Shown piece by piece: positions 37,594 through 46,496 of a stretch of 64,000 nucleotides of DNA. Below the pieces are notes generated by a model, which searched no databases, was not told the origin of the DNA, and saw only the letters and a program-made list of their open reading frames with translations. The position numbers and the translations under genes are program-made. Positions within the stretch are counted from its first letter, which is position 1; each line of letters opens with the position of its first letter. This stretch comes from Bacteroidales bacterium. Its GTDB lineage: Bacteria; Bacteroidota; Bacteroidia; Bacteroidales; F082. Where the stretch lies: contig JANJUV010000007.1 in the NCBI GenBank assembly GCA_024710405.1, forward strand, positions 372,001 to 436,000, written 5' to 3'.

Positions 37594-38043
37594 TCACCTG
37601 TTTTGTATTTCAACACTAATGGCAATCCAGCTTTCATTACCTGCTTTGTCGGTGCAATAAACCAGAAAATGATAGTCGCCGGTATGGATGGGCGAACCGT
37701 CAACTTCGACGGGTATTACGATCTCTTCGTGGTGAATATTGGCATTTCTTTTCCCGGCCTCAAACTGCCAGCTTTTCTGAAATGTCCATTCTCCCTCACC
37801 ACGTGTACTTTTGTGATCGTGGCCATCTTCATTAGGATGTATATCGATTTTGTAAGAACTCAATTCCTCGTTGTCGATAAACTCAGCACCGAAATGGATG
37901 GCCTCACCGGGATAAAAAACTTGATCATCAGAAGGTTCAAGAATCATTATCTGAGGCTTTGTAGTGTCCTTGTCATCTTTTGAACAGGATGTCAGGACAA
38001 CACCAATACTTAATAACAATAGTATAAGAATTATATTTTTCAT
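37594..38043 (-). CDS. DUF4625 lipoprotein of the metal-uptake operon
   Basis: A 149-aa lipoprotein (lipobox VLTSC, Cys20). The mature part is one Ig-like beta domain with the DUF4625 pattern: FIDNEELSSYKIDIHPNEDGHDH, WTFQKSW, ANIHHEEIVIPVE and YHFLVYCTDKAGNES. Histidines at HPNEDGHDH and HH could bind a metal. The gene closes a cluster with a Fur-family regulator and TonB receptor, so a surface or periplasmic metal-binding role is plausible (inference). Terminated by a strong hairpin. Confidence 0.85.
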   Translation of the reverse strand: MKNIILILLLLSIGVVLTSCSKDDKDTTKPQIMILEPSDDQVFYPGEAIHFGAEFIDNEELSSYKIDIHPNEDGHDHKSTRGEGEWTFQKSWQFEAGKRNANIHHEEIVIPVEVDGSPIHTGDYHFLVYCTDKAGNESWIAISVEIQNR

Positions 38044-38086
38044 GAATATTTATTGTAAATTATTGATTATTAGCTGTAAAATGCTA

Positions 38087-38485
38087 TTACGATAAAACAA
38101 CAATTGTCAGGAATTCCTCTGGCGGCCCACGCAGATGGTGAAGACTGCAGGTTTCCGCGAACAAAGCGCTGAAAGTAAGATCATTCATAATCCGCGCAGA
38201 GATTGGAAAGTCTGCCAAAACAGGCCCTTCAGAGGGCACCACCGTAATGAAAAATGAAAATGCACATTCAATACATGAAGAATTGTGAGAAGACTCATTT
38301 TCTTCACCAACCGGACAAGTTGTTTGGGAAATGCCATGCCCGACAAAACGATGGATATCCTGATGAAGACGCGGAAAGGCAAATACAAGCAGTAACAATA
38401 GTGGCATTATCCTGCTGAAAAACTTGCATGCAGTACCATGCAGACACTTTACAGATTGAATATGTTTGTTTAAAACATCTACCAT
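38087..38485 (-). CDS. Small Cys/His-rich membrane protein between TonB receptor and DUF4625 genes
   Basis: A 132-aa protein. A hydrophobic segment (about 27-39) is followed by a Cys/His-rich region: H41, H45, H50, C57, H67 and C71-x-x-C74, then a C-terminal part with CSLHHLRGPPEE. Met27 is an alternative start that would make the hydrophobic segment a signal peptide. I recall small proteins of this layout (H-rich, CxxC, terminal LRGPP-like segment) next to TonB receptors in Bacteroidota, but no defined function. It starts one base after the receptor stop. A metal chaperone role is conceivable. Confidence 0.7.
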   Translation of the reverse strand: MVDVLNKHIQSVKCLHGTACKFFSRIMPLLLLLVFAFPRLHQDIHRFVGHGISQTTCPVGEENESSHNSSCIECAFSFFITVVPSEGPVLADFPISARIMNDLTFSALFAETCSLHHLRGPPEEFLTIVVLS

Positions 38486-38486
38486 A

Positions 38487-40859
38487 TTACTTTCCAGACC
38501 TTAGTTTGGTTTCGAGCGGGATACTGAGCATAAGTTGGATGTTGCGTCCGGCTTCGGGCAACTCAAGCTGACGGTAGAAACTCAAATGGTTCAGATAGCG
38601 CCGGTTAAAAACGTTCTGAATCTGAATATCAACACTGATGGGCGCAAAGCGGCTGATCACTTTGGTGCTGATCGAAATATTTACAACAGCATATGAAGGC
38701 GTTTCCTGCTCGTTTCGTGCCACCTGATTTTGGGCTGCTTTCCATTGAAAATCTGCCGACAGTGCAGTCATGTGCAATAATTTCCAGTATATCGGCAAGT
38801 TGTACTCAGCTTTGACAAGGGTACCCAAAGGTGGGGTAAAAGGAACAGGATAATTGCCATCACTGGCAGAAACATATTCTACAGAAGCATATATGCTCAA
38901 ATCTGAAGTAACATTGTATTTCAACCATGCTTCGAAACCGGCACGATAAGCTTCGGATTGCCGGTAACGGTACACCTGACCTGCATCTGCTTCTTCAACC
39001 TCAGAGCCATCGGGCAACAGAAAGCTGCCGCTGGGACTGAGAAAGATAAAATTGGGATAAAAAGCCGCAAAAGGACTGATTCCCCAGGAAAATAAAGTGT
39101 TTCGGAAACTCAGCGAAAGATCGGCCTGATAAGCATATTCGGAAGTGATAGTTGTGTCACCGAGTTCATAGCGGAACGAACCGTGATGGATTCCATTGCT
39201 ACCGAGTTCGGTCACTCCCGGCATCCTGAAGCTCTTTGATATAGATGATTTTAATGTATATTGCTCATTGGCGCGATACGAGATGCCTGTGCTCCAGCTG
39301 AAATCATGGAACATGGCATCAAAAGCAGGCGCACGTAGTTTTCCGGTGTAAGGCGACAGATAAGGACTGATGTCAATACTGCCCAGATCGTAGCGAATTC
39401 CGGCTAATACTGTTGTTCTGGCATTCAGGTCGCGCTGATAAAGTGCAAAAATTCCTGAGGCGCTGCGTGTGTAGTCGGGCAGCAGAAACATATAACCTGC
39501 CCTTGTATTGCGCTGCAGCTGATTCTGAAGTCCCAGATTAAGCTGGTTTTTCTCTGACTTCAGTGTGTATAAAAGGTTTAAGGAATACGTGTGCAGCAAC
39601 CAGTTAAACTCGAGATCGGGATTGTTGGCCGGAGGCTGTTGCGCTGGATAATGGGTATGAAACCGCGACCACTCACTCCTGTCGTTTTGTTGCCAGCCAA
39701 GGTCAGTCTGCAGATTTCCTCTGCCTAAACGCAGCTGAATGGCAGCAGAAACCGTCAGATGATCCACCTCCTGAAAAGGCAGGCCAACATTGCGTTGATT
39801 GCCATCAGGCAAAAGATTGTTTGCATTGGGTATTCCATGTGAACCACTAAAAAAACCTGCCCTTGCATGTACCCGGCTTAGGCTTAATCCAACCCGACCC
39901 CAATCAAACAGACGACCCGACATCAGGTAAAAATTACGCTCAGCTCCAGCTGTGTTCTTTAACCGATTGTCATAAACCGGAAGCCTGTATCTGTTATAAT
40001 AAAAACTGTCGGCAGGCACCTTATAATCAGCAAAATCAATAAACGTGAGACGTGTATACCAGAACCAATCCTTCACCCTTGCCCGGTTCATCAAAGAAAA
40101 TCCAGCTGAATTATTCACTGAGCGAAACACTCCTTTCATGTCGGTTTCCATAACATCAGGTTCGGCCAGCAAAGGTGGATGTATCCTGATAACACCGCCG
40201 ATGGCATCAGAGCCATAAAGCAGGGAGGCAGGTCCTTTAATGATATCCAGTTGTTCCACAACAAACTGGTCTAACTCCAGACCGTGATCAATTCCCCATT
40301 GCTGGCCTTCGAGCTTGGTATTGCCCTGAGCAACCACCAGTCTGTTGAATCCCAGTCCACGAATCACCGGTTTTGACATTCCCTGCCCAATCTCCATAGC
40401 CTGTATTCCGGGAAGGCTTTCGAGCGATTTGATCAGACTATGTCCCAGGTTTCTGTCGATAAAACGCGCATTGGCTTTGACAACTTCATATGGATTTGCC
40501 TCCTGTTCTTCAGCATTCTGGGCGCTTATGGTCACTTCTTCGAGATCGAGGTTGTCGGCAGTCATGACAACCTCAATAGTGTTCCTGTTGTTGCCTGCCT
40601 CAACCGAGTATTGATGAATACACTTGTAACCCAAGTATGAAACATGCAACCGGTACAGTCCACCTTTAAGTCCGTCAAACTTAAAACCTCCTACAGAGTC
40701 CGAAATAGTTGTTTTGCGCACCTCCTGCAAAAAAACATGTGCTCCGGCCAGCGGCCTATTGGTCGCCGTACGCACCACTCCTTGAATTGAATATGTTTGC
40801 TGTGCATGCATTACAACAACAAACAGGAGCAAAAGCCATATCAGGATTAACCTTTGCAC
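38487..40859 (-). CDS. TonB-dependent outer-membrane receptor
   Basis: A 790-aa receptor: signal peptide (1-19), a carboxypeptidase-regulatory-like domain typical of Bacteroidota receptors (SIQGVVRTATNRPLAGAHVFLQE, about 23-105), plug domain with SLPGIQAMEIGQGMSKPVIRGLGFNRLVV (about 118-225) and a 22-strand barrel to the C-terminus. It lacks an N-terminal sigma-interaction domain and no SusD partner is adjacent, which speaks for a metal or siderophore-like ligand, not glycan. It overlaps the Fur-family gene by 13 bases, so regulation by metal is likely. Confidence 0.93.
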   Translation of the reverse strand: MQRLILIWLLLLFVVVMHAQQTYSIQGVVRTATNRPLAGAHVFLQEVRKTTISDSVGGFKFDGLKGGLYRLHVSYLGYKCIHQYSVEAGNNRNTIEVVMTADNLDLEEVTISAQNAEEQEANPYEVVKANARFIDRNLGHSLIKSLESLPGIQAMEIGQGMSKPVIRGLGFNRLVVAQGNTKLEGQQWGIDHGLELDQFVVEQLDIIKGPASLLYGSDAIGGVIRIHPPLLAEPDVMETDMKGVFRSVNNSAGFSLMNRARVKDWFWYTRLTFIDFADYKVPADSFYYNRYRLPVYDNRLKNTAGAERNFYLMSGRLFDWGRVGLSLSRVHARAGFFSGSHGIPNANNLLPDGNQRNVGLPFQEVDHLTVSAAIQLRLGRGNLQTDLGWQQNDRSEWSRFHTHYPAQQPPANNPDLEFNWLLHTYSLNLLYTLKSEKNQLNLGLQNQLQRNTRAGYMFLLPDYTRSASGIFALYQRDLNARTTVLAGIRYDLGSIDISPYLSPYTGKLRAPAFDAMFHDFSWSTGISYRANEQYTLKSSISKSFRMPGVTELGSNGIHHGSFRYELGDTTITSEYAYQADLSLSFRNTLFSWGISPFAAFYPNFIFLSPSGSFLLPDGSEVEEADAGQVYRYRQSEAYRAGFEAWLKYNVTSDLSIYASVEYVSASDGNYPVPFTPPLGTLVKAEYNLPIYWKLLHMTALSADFQWKAAQNQVARNEQETPSYAVVNISISTKVISRFAPISVDIQIQNVFNRRYLNHLSFYRQLELPEAGRNIQLMLSIPLETKLRSGK

Positions 40860-41257
40860 CGATCGCAGATCCCGTTAAGTACGATCTCTATTTCCCTGAC
40901 TTCGAAACCGTCAGGCAGATTCGTTTCATCCACCGGCAAACGACCCAGACAAAATACCCTGCTGCAAAACTGACAGTGAAAATGTGCATGGCCGGGCTTG
41001 CCTGAACGCTCGCGTCCCGGATCGGTGAGGGCATATTTTACCTCTGTGGGTGACAACAAAACCCTATGGATAATATTGGTGTCCAGAAATGTACGCAGGG
41101 TGCGGTATATAGTAGCGCGATCGAAATCAACCAACAGGCTGCCACGAATCTCATCCTCGGAAAGTGCCGTACCTGATGCAGTTAACACTCTGAGCATCTC
41201 GCTCCGGCAGGGAGTTTTCGTCAATCCGTGGTGAATTAAAATATCTTTAGATTGCAT
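40847..41257 (-). CDS. Fur-family metal-responsive repressor
   Basis: A 136-aa regulator. The winged helix (1-75) contains TPCRSEMLRVL and DRATIYRTLRTFL, the DNA-recognition helix of Fur/Zur. The dimerisation domain has the metal site HAHFHC (H90, H92, H94) and two structural zinc pairs CQFC (C95, C98) and CDRC (C131, C134). I start at Met 41257 because the promoter box at 41284-41291 lies upstream of it and downstream of the longer start at 41302. Fur, Zur and Mur cannot be told apart safely; the His-rich neighbours favour zinc. Confidence 0.92.
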   Translation of the reverse strand: MQSKDILIHHGLTKTPCRSEMLRVLTASGTALSEDEIRGSLLVDFDRATIYRTLRTFLDTNIIHRVLLSPTEVKYALTDPGRERSGKPGHAHFHCQFCSRVFCLGRLPVDETNLPDGFEVREIEIVLNGICDRCKG

Positions 41258-41268
41258 AAAATTATTGT

Positions 41269-41287
41269 TTGCAACATTGTTGCAAAG
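41269..41287. promoter_or_regulatory. Palindromic operator over the fur-family promoter
   Basis: A perfect inverted repeat TTTGCAAC-3-GTTGCAAA, 19 bases, overlaps the -7 box and the expected transcription start of the regulator gene. Its position and dyad symmetry are what is expected of an autoregulatory Fur/Zur-type site. Confidence 0.75.
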
Positions 41288-41291
41288 ATAA
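41284..41291 (-). promoter_or_regulatory. -7 promoter box of the metal-uptake operon (TATCTTTG, minus strand)
   Basis: Perfect TAnnTTTG match 27 bases before the regulator start; it shares four bases with the palindrome. Confidence 0.65.
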
Positions 41292-41386
41292 TAACAATGC
41301 AAACACAGAAATTAATGATTCATTACTTTATTTTAGATTGCGTAATAAGGAAACTATCCGCAACCTTGCGTAAGGATTTCTGAGAA

Positions 41387-41830
41387 TCAGTCTGCTGATT
41401 CGATAATGTGAACCGAAACGATTTTATCCCCTTGCCTGATCTGATCGACGACATCAACGTTTTCGATTACTTTACCAAAAACAGTATGGTTGCGGTCGAG
41501 GTGGGCTGTATTCTGTCTGCTGTGGCAGATGAAAAACTGTGATCCTCCAGTGTTTCGTCCGGCATGAGCCATTGAAATCACACCACGGTCGTGGAACTGT
41601 TTTTTTCCGGTGAGTTCACACGGAATGCTATAACCCGGCCCGCCGGTGCCATCGCCTTTGGGGCATCCGCCCTGAATCACAAAGTTTGGGATCACACGGT
41701 GAAAACTTAGTCCGTTGTAGAATCCTGATTTAGCCAGTTTTGTAAAATTAGCCACCGTGCCCGGAGCATCATCATCGAAGAGTTCGAGAATCAGAGTGCC
41801 TTTAGATGTTTCAATCTGTGCTTTGATCAT
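41387..41830 (-). CDS. Peptidyl-prolyl cis-trans isomerase, cyclophilin type
   Basis: A 147-aa single-domain cyclophilin without signal peptide, so cytosolic. Active-site features: [13 protein letters not shown] (catalytic Arg, Phe, Gln), [17 protein letters not shown] and the end [20 protein letters not shown]. It follows lepB by 7 bases and is probably cotranscribed with it. Confidence 0.95.
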   Translation of the reverse strand: MIKAQIETSKGTLILELFDDDAPGTVANFTKLAKSGFYNGLSFHRVIPNFVIQGGCPKGDGTGGPGYSIPCELTGKKQFHDRGVISMAHAGRNTGGSQFFICHSRQNTAHLDRNHTVFGKVIENVDVVDQIRQGDKIVSVHIIESAD

Positions 41831-41837
41831 AGTATTG

Positions 41838-43352
41838 TTATTTAACGAGACGCATTGATTTTGAAAACCTTACTTTTCCGCTGAACAGTCCTTTGTTCGG
41901 ATCGAGTGAGAGCCATACAAACACTGCCTTGCCGACGATATGGTCATCGGGTACAAAGCCCCATATGCGCGAATCGGCCGAATTATGTCTGTTGTCGCCC
42001 ATCAACCAGTAATAGTCCATTTCAAATGTATAGCTGTCGGATTCTATACCGTCGACAAATATTTTTCCGTCTTTGACATCAACCTTCTTGCCTTCGTAGG
42101 CATGAATGATTCGCTCGTATAATGGCAAAGTTGTGGTGTTCAGTTCAACCGTGGTGCCTGCCTTCGGAACCAGCATTGGGCCAAAGTTGTCCACATTCCA
42201 GGGGTAAAACTCAGAATTGGGAAAAACCTCGGGATTCCATACACCTGCAGGTTCGGTCATTTTTGAAATGCTCTTCACATTCGCAAGTCTGGCTAGTTCA
42301 TCGGCAACTTCCTGGCTTATCCAGAAAACAAATTCATCGGGATTGTTGGCTCTTCTGACCTCAGTGATGTTGTAACGGTCGAGTATTCTTGGGTTAATGG
42401 CCGAGCCGTCAGTTGTCACGAGGTATTTGTGCTGAATGATTCCTTCGGCTTCACTTGGTCTTCCGTTAACAAAAAGCTGCGACTCCTTTATCTCAATGGT
42501 GTCACCGGGCAAACCGACGCAACGTTTGATGTAGTTTTCCCTTTTGTCAACAGGCCTTGCGATGATGTTACCAAAGTTTCTTTTGTCGTTCCAAACGCGT
42601 TCTCGTCCATATTCCCTGATAAGCGAATAATAGCTGACATTGCTCTGGAACCTGTCGCTCAGGGTGTCGCCTGCAGGATAATTAAACACAACAGCATCGT
42701 TGCGCTCCACCTTGCCCAGTCCCGCAAAACGGTAATATGGCAGACTGATCCATTCCACATAGGATTTCGCTGTCTGACTCCAGGGAAGGGTATGGTGCAC
42801 AAAAGGAAAAGCAATCGGAGTGTTGGGTACTTTTGGCCCATAGCTGATCTTGCTTACAAACAGAAAGTCGCCCACAAGGAGCGATTTTTCCATCGAAGAA
42901 GTAGGTATGGTATAGGCTTCGATCAGAAAAGTGCGTATGATCGTGGCCGCCACCACAGCAAAAACGATGGCATCGAGCCATTCGCGTACCGGCCCTTTCT
43001 TTTGTCTTGGGTGTAGTACAGGATCGAGGTAGGAAAATCTCGCCAAGCTACCCAGATAAGGCAGGTAAACTATGGGCAGTACCACCGCCAGAAACTGCTC
43101 CCATAAACTCTCACGACCGAAGCAACGCACCAGTTCGACCAGCATCAGCATATATACAAAAACGTTGATAAACGGCACCAGCAACAAGGCATACCACCAG
43201 AGTGGCTTGCGGATGATACGGAGCAGCACATAAAGATTGTAAAAGGGAATAAGGGCATAATACCCTTTCGAACCGGCTTTAGCAAACAACTGCCAGGCAA
43301 AAATGGTTGGCAGCGACAGCAGCAATGGAATGATAATGATTAGCTCGAGCAT
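41838..43352 (-). CDS. lepB: Signal peptidase I
   Basis: A 504-aa inner-membrane protease that removes signal peptides. Three hydrophobic segments lie within 1-110 and another at 127-146. The catalytic Ser is S153 in IPTSSM, and the general base Lys is K276 in [12 protein letters not shown]. Box E is [20 protein letters not shown]. The protein is longer than the E. coli enzyme, as usual for Bacteroidota, owing to the N-terminal segments and an insertion of about 120 residues between boxes D and E. Confidence 0.95.
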   Translation of the reverse strand: MLELIIIIPLLLSLPTIFAWQLFAKAGSKGYYALIPFYNLYVLLRIIRKPLWWYALLLVPFINVFVYMLMLVELVRCFGRESLWEQFLAVVLPIVYLPYLGSLARFSYLDPVLHPRQKKGPVREWLDAIVFAVVAATIIRTFLIEAYTIPTSSMEKSLLVGDFLFVSKISYGPKVPNTPIAFPFVHHTLPWSQTAKSYVEWISLPYYRFAGLGKVERNDAVVFNYPAGDTLSDRFQSNVSYYSLIREYGRERVWNDKRNFGNIIARPVDKRENYIKRCVGLPGDTIEIKESQLFVNGRPSEAEGIIQHKYLVTTDGSAINPRILDRYNITEVRRANNPDEFVFWISQEVADELARLANVKSISKMTEPAGVWNPEVFPNSEFYPWNVDNFGPMLVPKAGTTVELNTTTLPLYERIIHAYEGKKVDVKDGKIFVDGIESDSYTFEMDYYWLMGDNRHNSADSRIWGFVPDDHIVGKAVFVWLSLDPNKGLFSGKVRFSKSMRLVK

Positions 43353-43421
43353 AAAAGAAATTTGCGGCTAAATTACAAATTGAAGGGTTAAATGCCCGTT
43401 AATTTATGTTAACACTCATTT

Positions 43422-43898
43422 TCAACGCAGTGGAAGGGCATAATGTATGGTATCTTCCGATGGCAACAACCTGATTACGACACCACCTGCCCTGGCCATG
43501 GATTCAACTTGACCCAAACTTATATGCAAGGTATCAATCACAATACTCCGGCAAGGGTCTTCATCGTTAAGCGTCAAAAGAAAGTCGGTTTGTGGCGGAA
43601 ATGATTTCCTGACCAGGTTGTTGTAAAACACCTGCCAGTTCACCGATCCACATCCTCCACCATACGTTACTACCACCCTCAACTTATCGTCAATAACTTT
43701 AATATCATCAATATGAAAAGGATCTGAGTCAATTTCCCTGTAAGGAATTTCAGAGGCAGATGGCTCAATCAGTTTCATATCTACCACATGAGTGATTGCT
43801 TCTGACACTATATTCAGCTTTTTTGAAACACAAGATGGCAGAACCGAGAGTGTGATCAGGATCAGAACGGATAATTTGATTTTCATGACTTTGTGCAT
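43422..43898 (-). CDS. Hypothetical lipoprotein
   Basis: A 158-aa lipoprotein with lipobox SVLPSC (Cys about 23); Met5 may be the true start. The mature part has one beta-rich domain with GGGCGSVNWQVFYNN and a second Cys in NDEDPCRS, which could form a disulfide. I do not recognise a family. A TACTTTTG box at 43930-43937 would give it its own promoter. It precedes lepB by 69 bases. Confidence 0.72.
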   Translation of the reverse strand: MHKVMKIKLSVLILITLSVLPSCVSKKLNIVSEAITHVVDMKLIEPSASEIPYREIDSDPFHIDDIKVIDDKLRVVVTYGGGCGSVNWQVFYNNLVRKSFPPQTDFLLTLNDEDPCRSIVIDTLHISLGQVESMARAGGVVIRLLPSEDTIHYALPLR

Positions 43899-43899
43899 T

Positions 43900-43928
43900 A
43901 AAAAAGGGACAGGATGATCCCCGTCCCT
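43900..43928 (-). terminator. Terminator after the acyl-CoA dehydrogenase gene
   Basis: GGGAC (43906-43910) pairs with GTCCC (43923-43927) around a 12-base loop, and the minus strand continues with six U. It lies 22 bases after the stop at 43950. Confidence 0.7.
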
Positions 43929-43929
43929 G

Positions 43930-43937
43930 CAAAAGTA
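43930..43937 (-). promoter_or_regulatory. -7 promoter box of the hypothetical lipoprotein gene (TACTTTTG, minus strand)
   Basis: Perfect TAnnTTTG match between the dehydrogenase stop and its terminator. The predicted start site would fall in the terminator stem. Confidence 0.45.
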
Positions 43938-43949
43938 AGATTTTGTCCT

Positions 43950-45131
43950 TTATTTAAAGGCCGGAATTCCGGTGGCTTCATGACCGGTGATGAGCAGGTG
44001 CACATCATGTGTGCCTTCGTAGGTGATCACCGATTCGAGGTTCATCATATGGCGCATCATCGGGAAATCGTTGGTGATACCCATAGCACCGAGCACCTGA
44101 CGGGTGTTTCGTGCGATGTCGAGGGCAATTTCAACGTTGTTGCGTTTTGCCATGGAAATCTGTGCTGCCGTAGCTTTGCCTTCGTTGCGCAACACTCCAA
44201 GCCTCCATGCGAGCAATTGTGCCTTTGTGATTTCAGTAAGTGCTTCGGCCAGTTTTTTCTGCTGCAACTGGAATCCGGCGATGGGTCTGCCAAACTGCTG
44301 ACGTTCGAGCGAATACTTAAGTGCCACATCATAACAATCCATGGCTGCACCGATAACGCCCCAGGCTATGCCATAGCGCGCTGAATTGAGACAACTGAGC
44401 GGACCTTTTAATCCCTGAACATTAGGAAGCAGGTAGTCTTTAGGAACCTTCACATTATCGAACACAAGTTCGCCGGTGACTGAAGCACGCAGTGACCATT
44501 TACCATGAGTCTCAGGGGCGGTGAAGCCTTCCATTCCTTTTTCGACAATGAGACCCCGAACGATGCCCTGCTCGTCTTTTGCCCACACCACAGCCACATC
44601 GGCAATGGTTGAATTGGTGATCCACATCTTGGCGCCATTGAGCAGGTAATGATCGCCCATGTCCTTGATACGGGTAATCATACTGCCGGGGTCGGAACCA
44701 TGATTAGGCTCGGTAAGTCCGAAACAGCCTATGATTTCGCCACTGGCCAGACGGGGCAGATATTTACGTTTTTGTTCTTCAGAACCGTAGGCATGAATTG
44801 GAAACATCACCAGAGATGTCTGCACCGAAGCCATCGAACGAACGCCTGAATCGCCCCGCTCAAGTTCCTGCATGATCAAGCCATAACTGATATAATCAAG
44901 GCCTGCGCCACCATACTCTACGGGAATAAAAGGACCAAAAACGCCCATTTCACCCATCTCTTTAATCAAGTATTGCGGAAACTGCGCCTTTTCATAATAC
45001 TCTTCTATCACAGGTTTTACTCTTCTGTTTACCCAATCCCTGATTGAGCCGCGAACAATCAGATGTTCTTCGTTGTACAATTCGTCCACCAGATAATGAT
45101 CCGGTGCCTGATAATCAGATGCTGCTGACAT
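43950..45131 (-). CDS. gcdH: Acyl-CoA dehydrogenase, glutaryl-CoA dehydrogenase-like
   Basis: A 393-aa FAD enzyme. Signatures: CFGLTEPNHGSDPGSM (FAD/substrate loop), MWITNSTIADVAVVWAK, LERQQFGRPIAGFQLQQKKLAE and the catalytic base E372 in TYEGTHDVH. The segment LRASVTGELVFDNVKVP and the end LITGHEATGIPAF match glutaryl-CoA dehydrogenases, which oxidise and decarboxylate glutaryl-CoA to crotonyl-CoA in lysine and tryptophan breakdown. I start at Met 45131; the upstream extension to 45248 has no family similarity. Divergent from a 2-oxoacid oxidoreductase operon. Confidence 0.88.
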   Translation of the reverse strand: MSAASDYQAPDHYLVDELYNEEHLIVRGSIRDWVNRRVKPVIEEYYEKAQFPQYLIKEMGEMGVFGPFIPVEYGGAGLDYISYGLIMQELERGDSGVRSMASVQTSLVMFPIHAYGSEEQKRKYLPRLASGEIIGCFGLTEPNHGSDPGSMITRIKDMGDHYLLNGAKMWITNSTIADVAVVWAKDEQGIVRGLIVEKGMEGFTAPETHGKWSLRASVTGELVFDNVKVPKDYLLPNVQGLKGPLSCLNSARYGIAWGVIGAAMDCYDVALKYSLERQQFGRPIAGFQLQQKKLAEALTEITKAQLLAWRLGVLRNEGKATAAQISMAKRNNVEIALDIARNTRQVLGAMGITNDFPMMRHMMNLESVITYEGTHDVHLLITGHEATGIPAFK

Positions 45132-45326
45132 AATGATTTTTTTATGTTGATAAATATAGTGAGGTGTAATGCACCTTTTATGCCTTTGATCTTCAATGAT
45201 GCACGTTGAGTCAACTTCCCGGCTTAAATTGAAGCCGAATTCTAACACAAGCCTGCATGTCCTGTTACAACGGCAAAATTAAGCTAATTATAGTTACTGT
45301 TCATAAATTAACAGTAATAATTTTTC

Positions 45327-45334
45327 TAATTTTG
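45327..45334 (+). promoter_or_regulatory. -7 promoter box of the 2-oxoacid oxidoreductase operon (TAATTTTG)
   Basis: Perfect TAnnTTTG match 47 bases before the TTG start at 45381, in the AT-rich intergenic region shared with the divergent dehydrogenase gene. Confidence 0.6.
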
Positions 45335-45380
45335 CGGACTGTTTCCTCTATAAAAGATTTCAATTTTATACTATAAAGCA

Positions 45381-46496
45381 TTGAATAGCAACAATATCAT
45401 TTTCACCGACAGTTCAAGGCTCATCACTGAGTCGCTGGTAAGGGCAGGCGCGGATGTTTTTATTGGTTATCCGATAACCCCTGCCAACCTGCTTTATCAA
45501 TACGCCTCAAAGCGTTATCCTGTATTTATGGCAGCTCCTGACGAAATAACTACCCTGCAGTGGATGAGCGGATTTGCTGTTTCAGGACATATTCCGGTGA
45601 CGGCTACATCATTTCCGGGATATGCTCTGATGATTGAAAGCATCAACATGGCAGCCATGATGGAACTACCCATGGTCATCATTCTGGTCCAACGGATGGG
45701 ACCGGCAACGGGCACGGCTACACGTGGTGCACAAGGCGACATCTCAGTCATACAAGGCACCATGTCGGGCGGATTTTCGCTTCCTACCTTCAGCCTGAGC
45801 AATGCTGCTGATTGCTGGGAAATCTCCGCCAAAGCTGTTGAAGTAGCCGTAAAATTCCGTACACCTGTCATTCTGCTTACCTCTAAGGAGGAAGTGATGA
45901 CTATGTACAGTCTTGATAAATCATCTTTAGGACCGATCAACAAGGTAAATCGGACGTTTTACAGCGGAAATGAGACATTTGTTCCCTATGAACCCAATGA
46001 AAATCTTGTCCCTGAATTCTTGCCTGTTACTTCTTCTGAGCATCAGGTGCGCTTTACAGCTTCTACCCACGACAAGAAAGGAATCATACAAAACGCATCC
46101 CCTGAAGCACTTGCGAATTCTAAACGCCTTCACACAAAAATCGTTTCAAACCTGAAAGATTTTACCTGGTATGATTTGGATGAGCAACACGAAGCCGAAA
46201 CTCTTCTTGTCTCATTCGGCATTACTGCACAGGCATGCCACGAAGCCGTGGCTGAATTGCGTAATGAAGGTGAAAAAGTTTCGTTGCTGACTGCCAAAAC
46301 ACTGCTTCCTGTGCCCCCTGTTTATTATTCGGTGTGCAGCCGCTACAAAAGGGTCATTTTTGCCGAAGAAAACCTGACCGGGCAATACAGGCAACTGATG
46401 TTTGGTATTCAACCACCAGCGCACATCGAAGGCGTGAATGAATTCGGACATATGATCAGCCCCATGCACATTAAAAAAGTCATCCACAATGCATAG
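45381..46496 (+). CDS. 2-oxoacid:ferredoxin oxidoreductase, alpha subunit (VorB/KorA-like)
   Basis: A 371-aa subunit with pyrimidine-binding domain I (1-190: GYPITPANLLYQYAS, APDEITTLQWMSGFAVSG, ATSFPGYALMIESI) and domain II (about 255-371). The start codon is TTG; no ATG occurs in frame upstream after the promoter, and the next Met is within domain I. With its neighbour it would decarboxylate a 2-oxoacid to an acyl-CoA and reduce ferredoxin. The fused gamma domain usual in 2-oxoglutarate-type alpha subunits is absent here; it is on the beta subunit. Confidence 0.88.
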   Translation: MNSNNIIFTDSSRLITESLVRAGADVFIGYPITPANLLYQYASKRYPVFMAAPDEITTLQWMSGFAVSGHIPVTATSFPGYALMIESINMAAMMELPMVIILVQRMGPATGTATRGAQGDISVIQGTMSGGFSLPTFSLSNAADCWEISAKAVEVAVKFRTPVILLTSKEEVMTMYSLDKSSLGPINKVNRTFYSGNETFVPYEPNENLVPEFLPVTSSEHQVRFTASTHDKKGIIQNASPEALANSKRLHTKIVSNLKDFTWYDLDEQHEAETLLVSFGITAQACHEAVAELRNEGEKVSLLTAKTLLPVPPVYYSVCSRYKRVIFAEENLTGQYRQLMFGIQPPAHIEGVNEFGHMISPMHIKKVIHNA

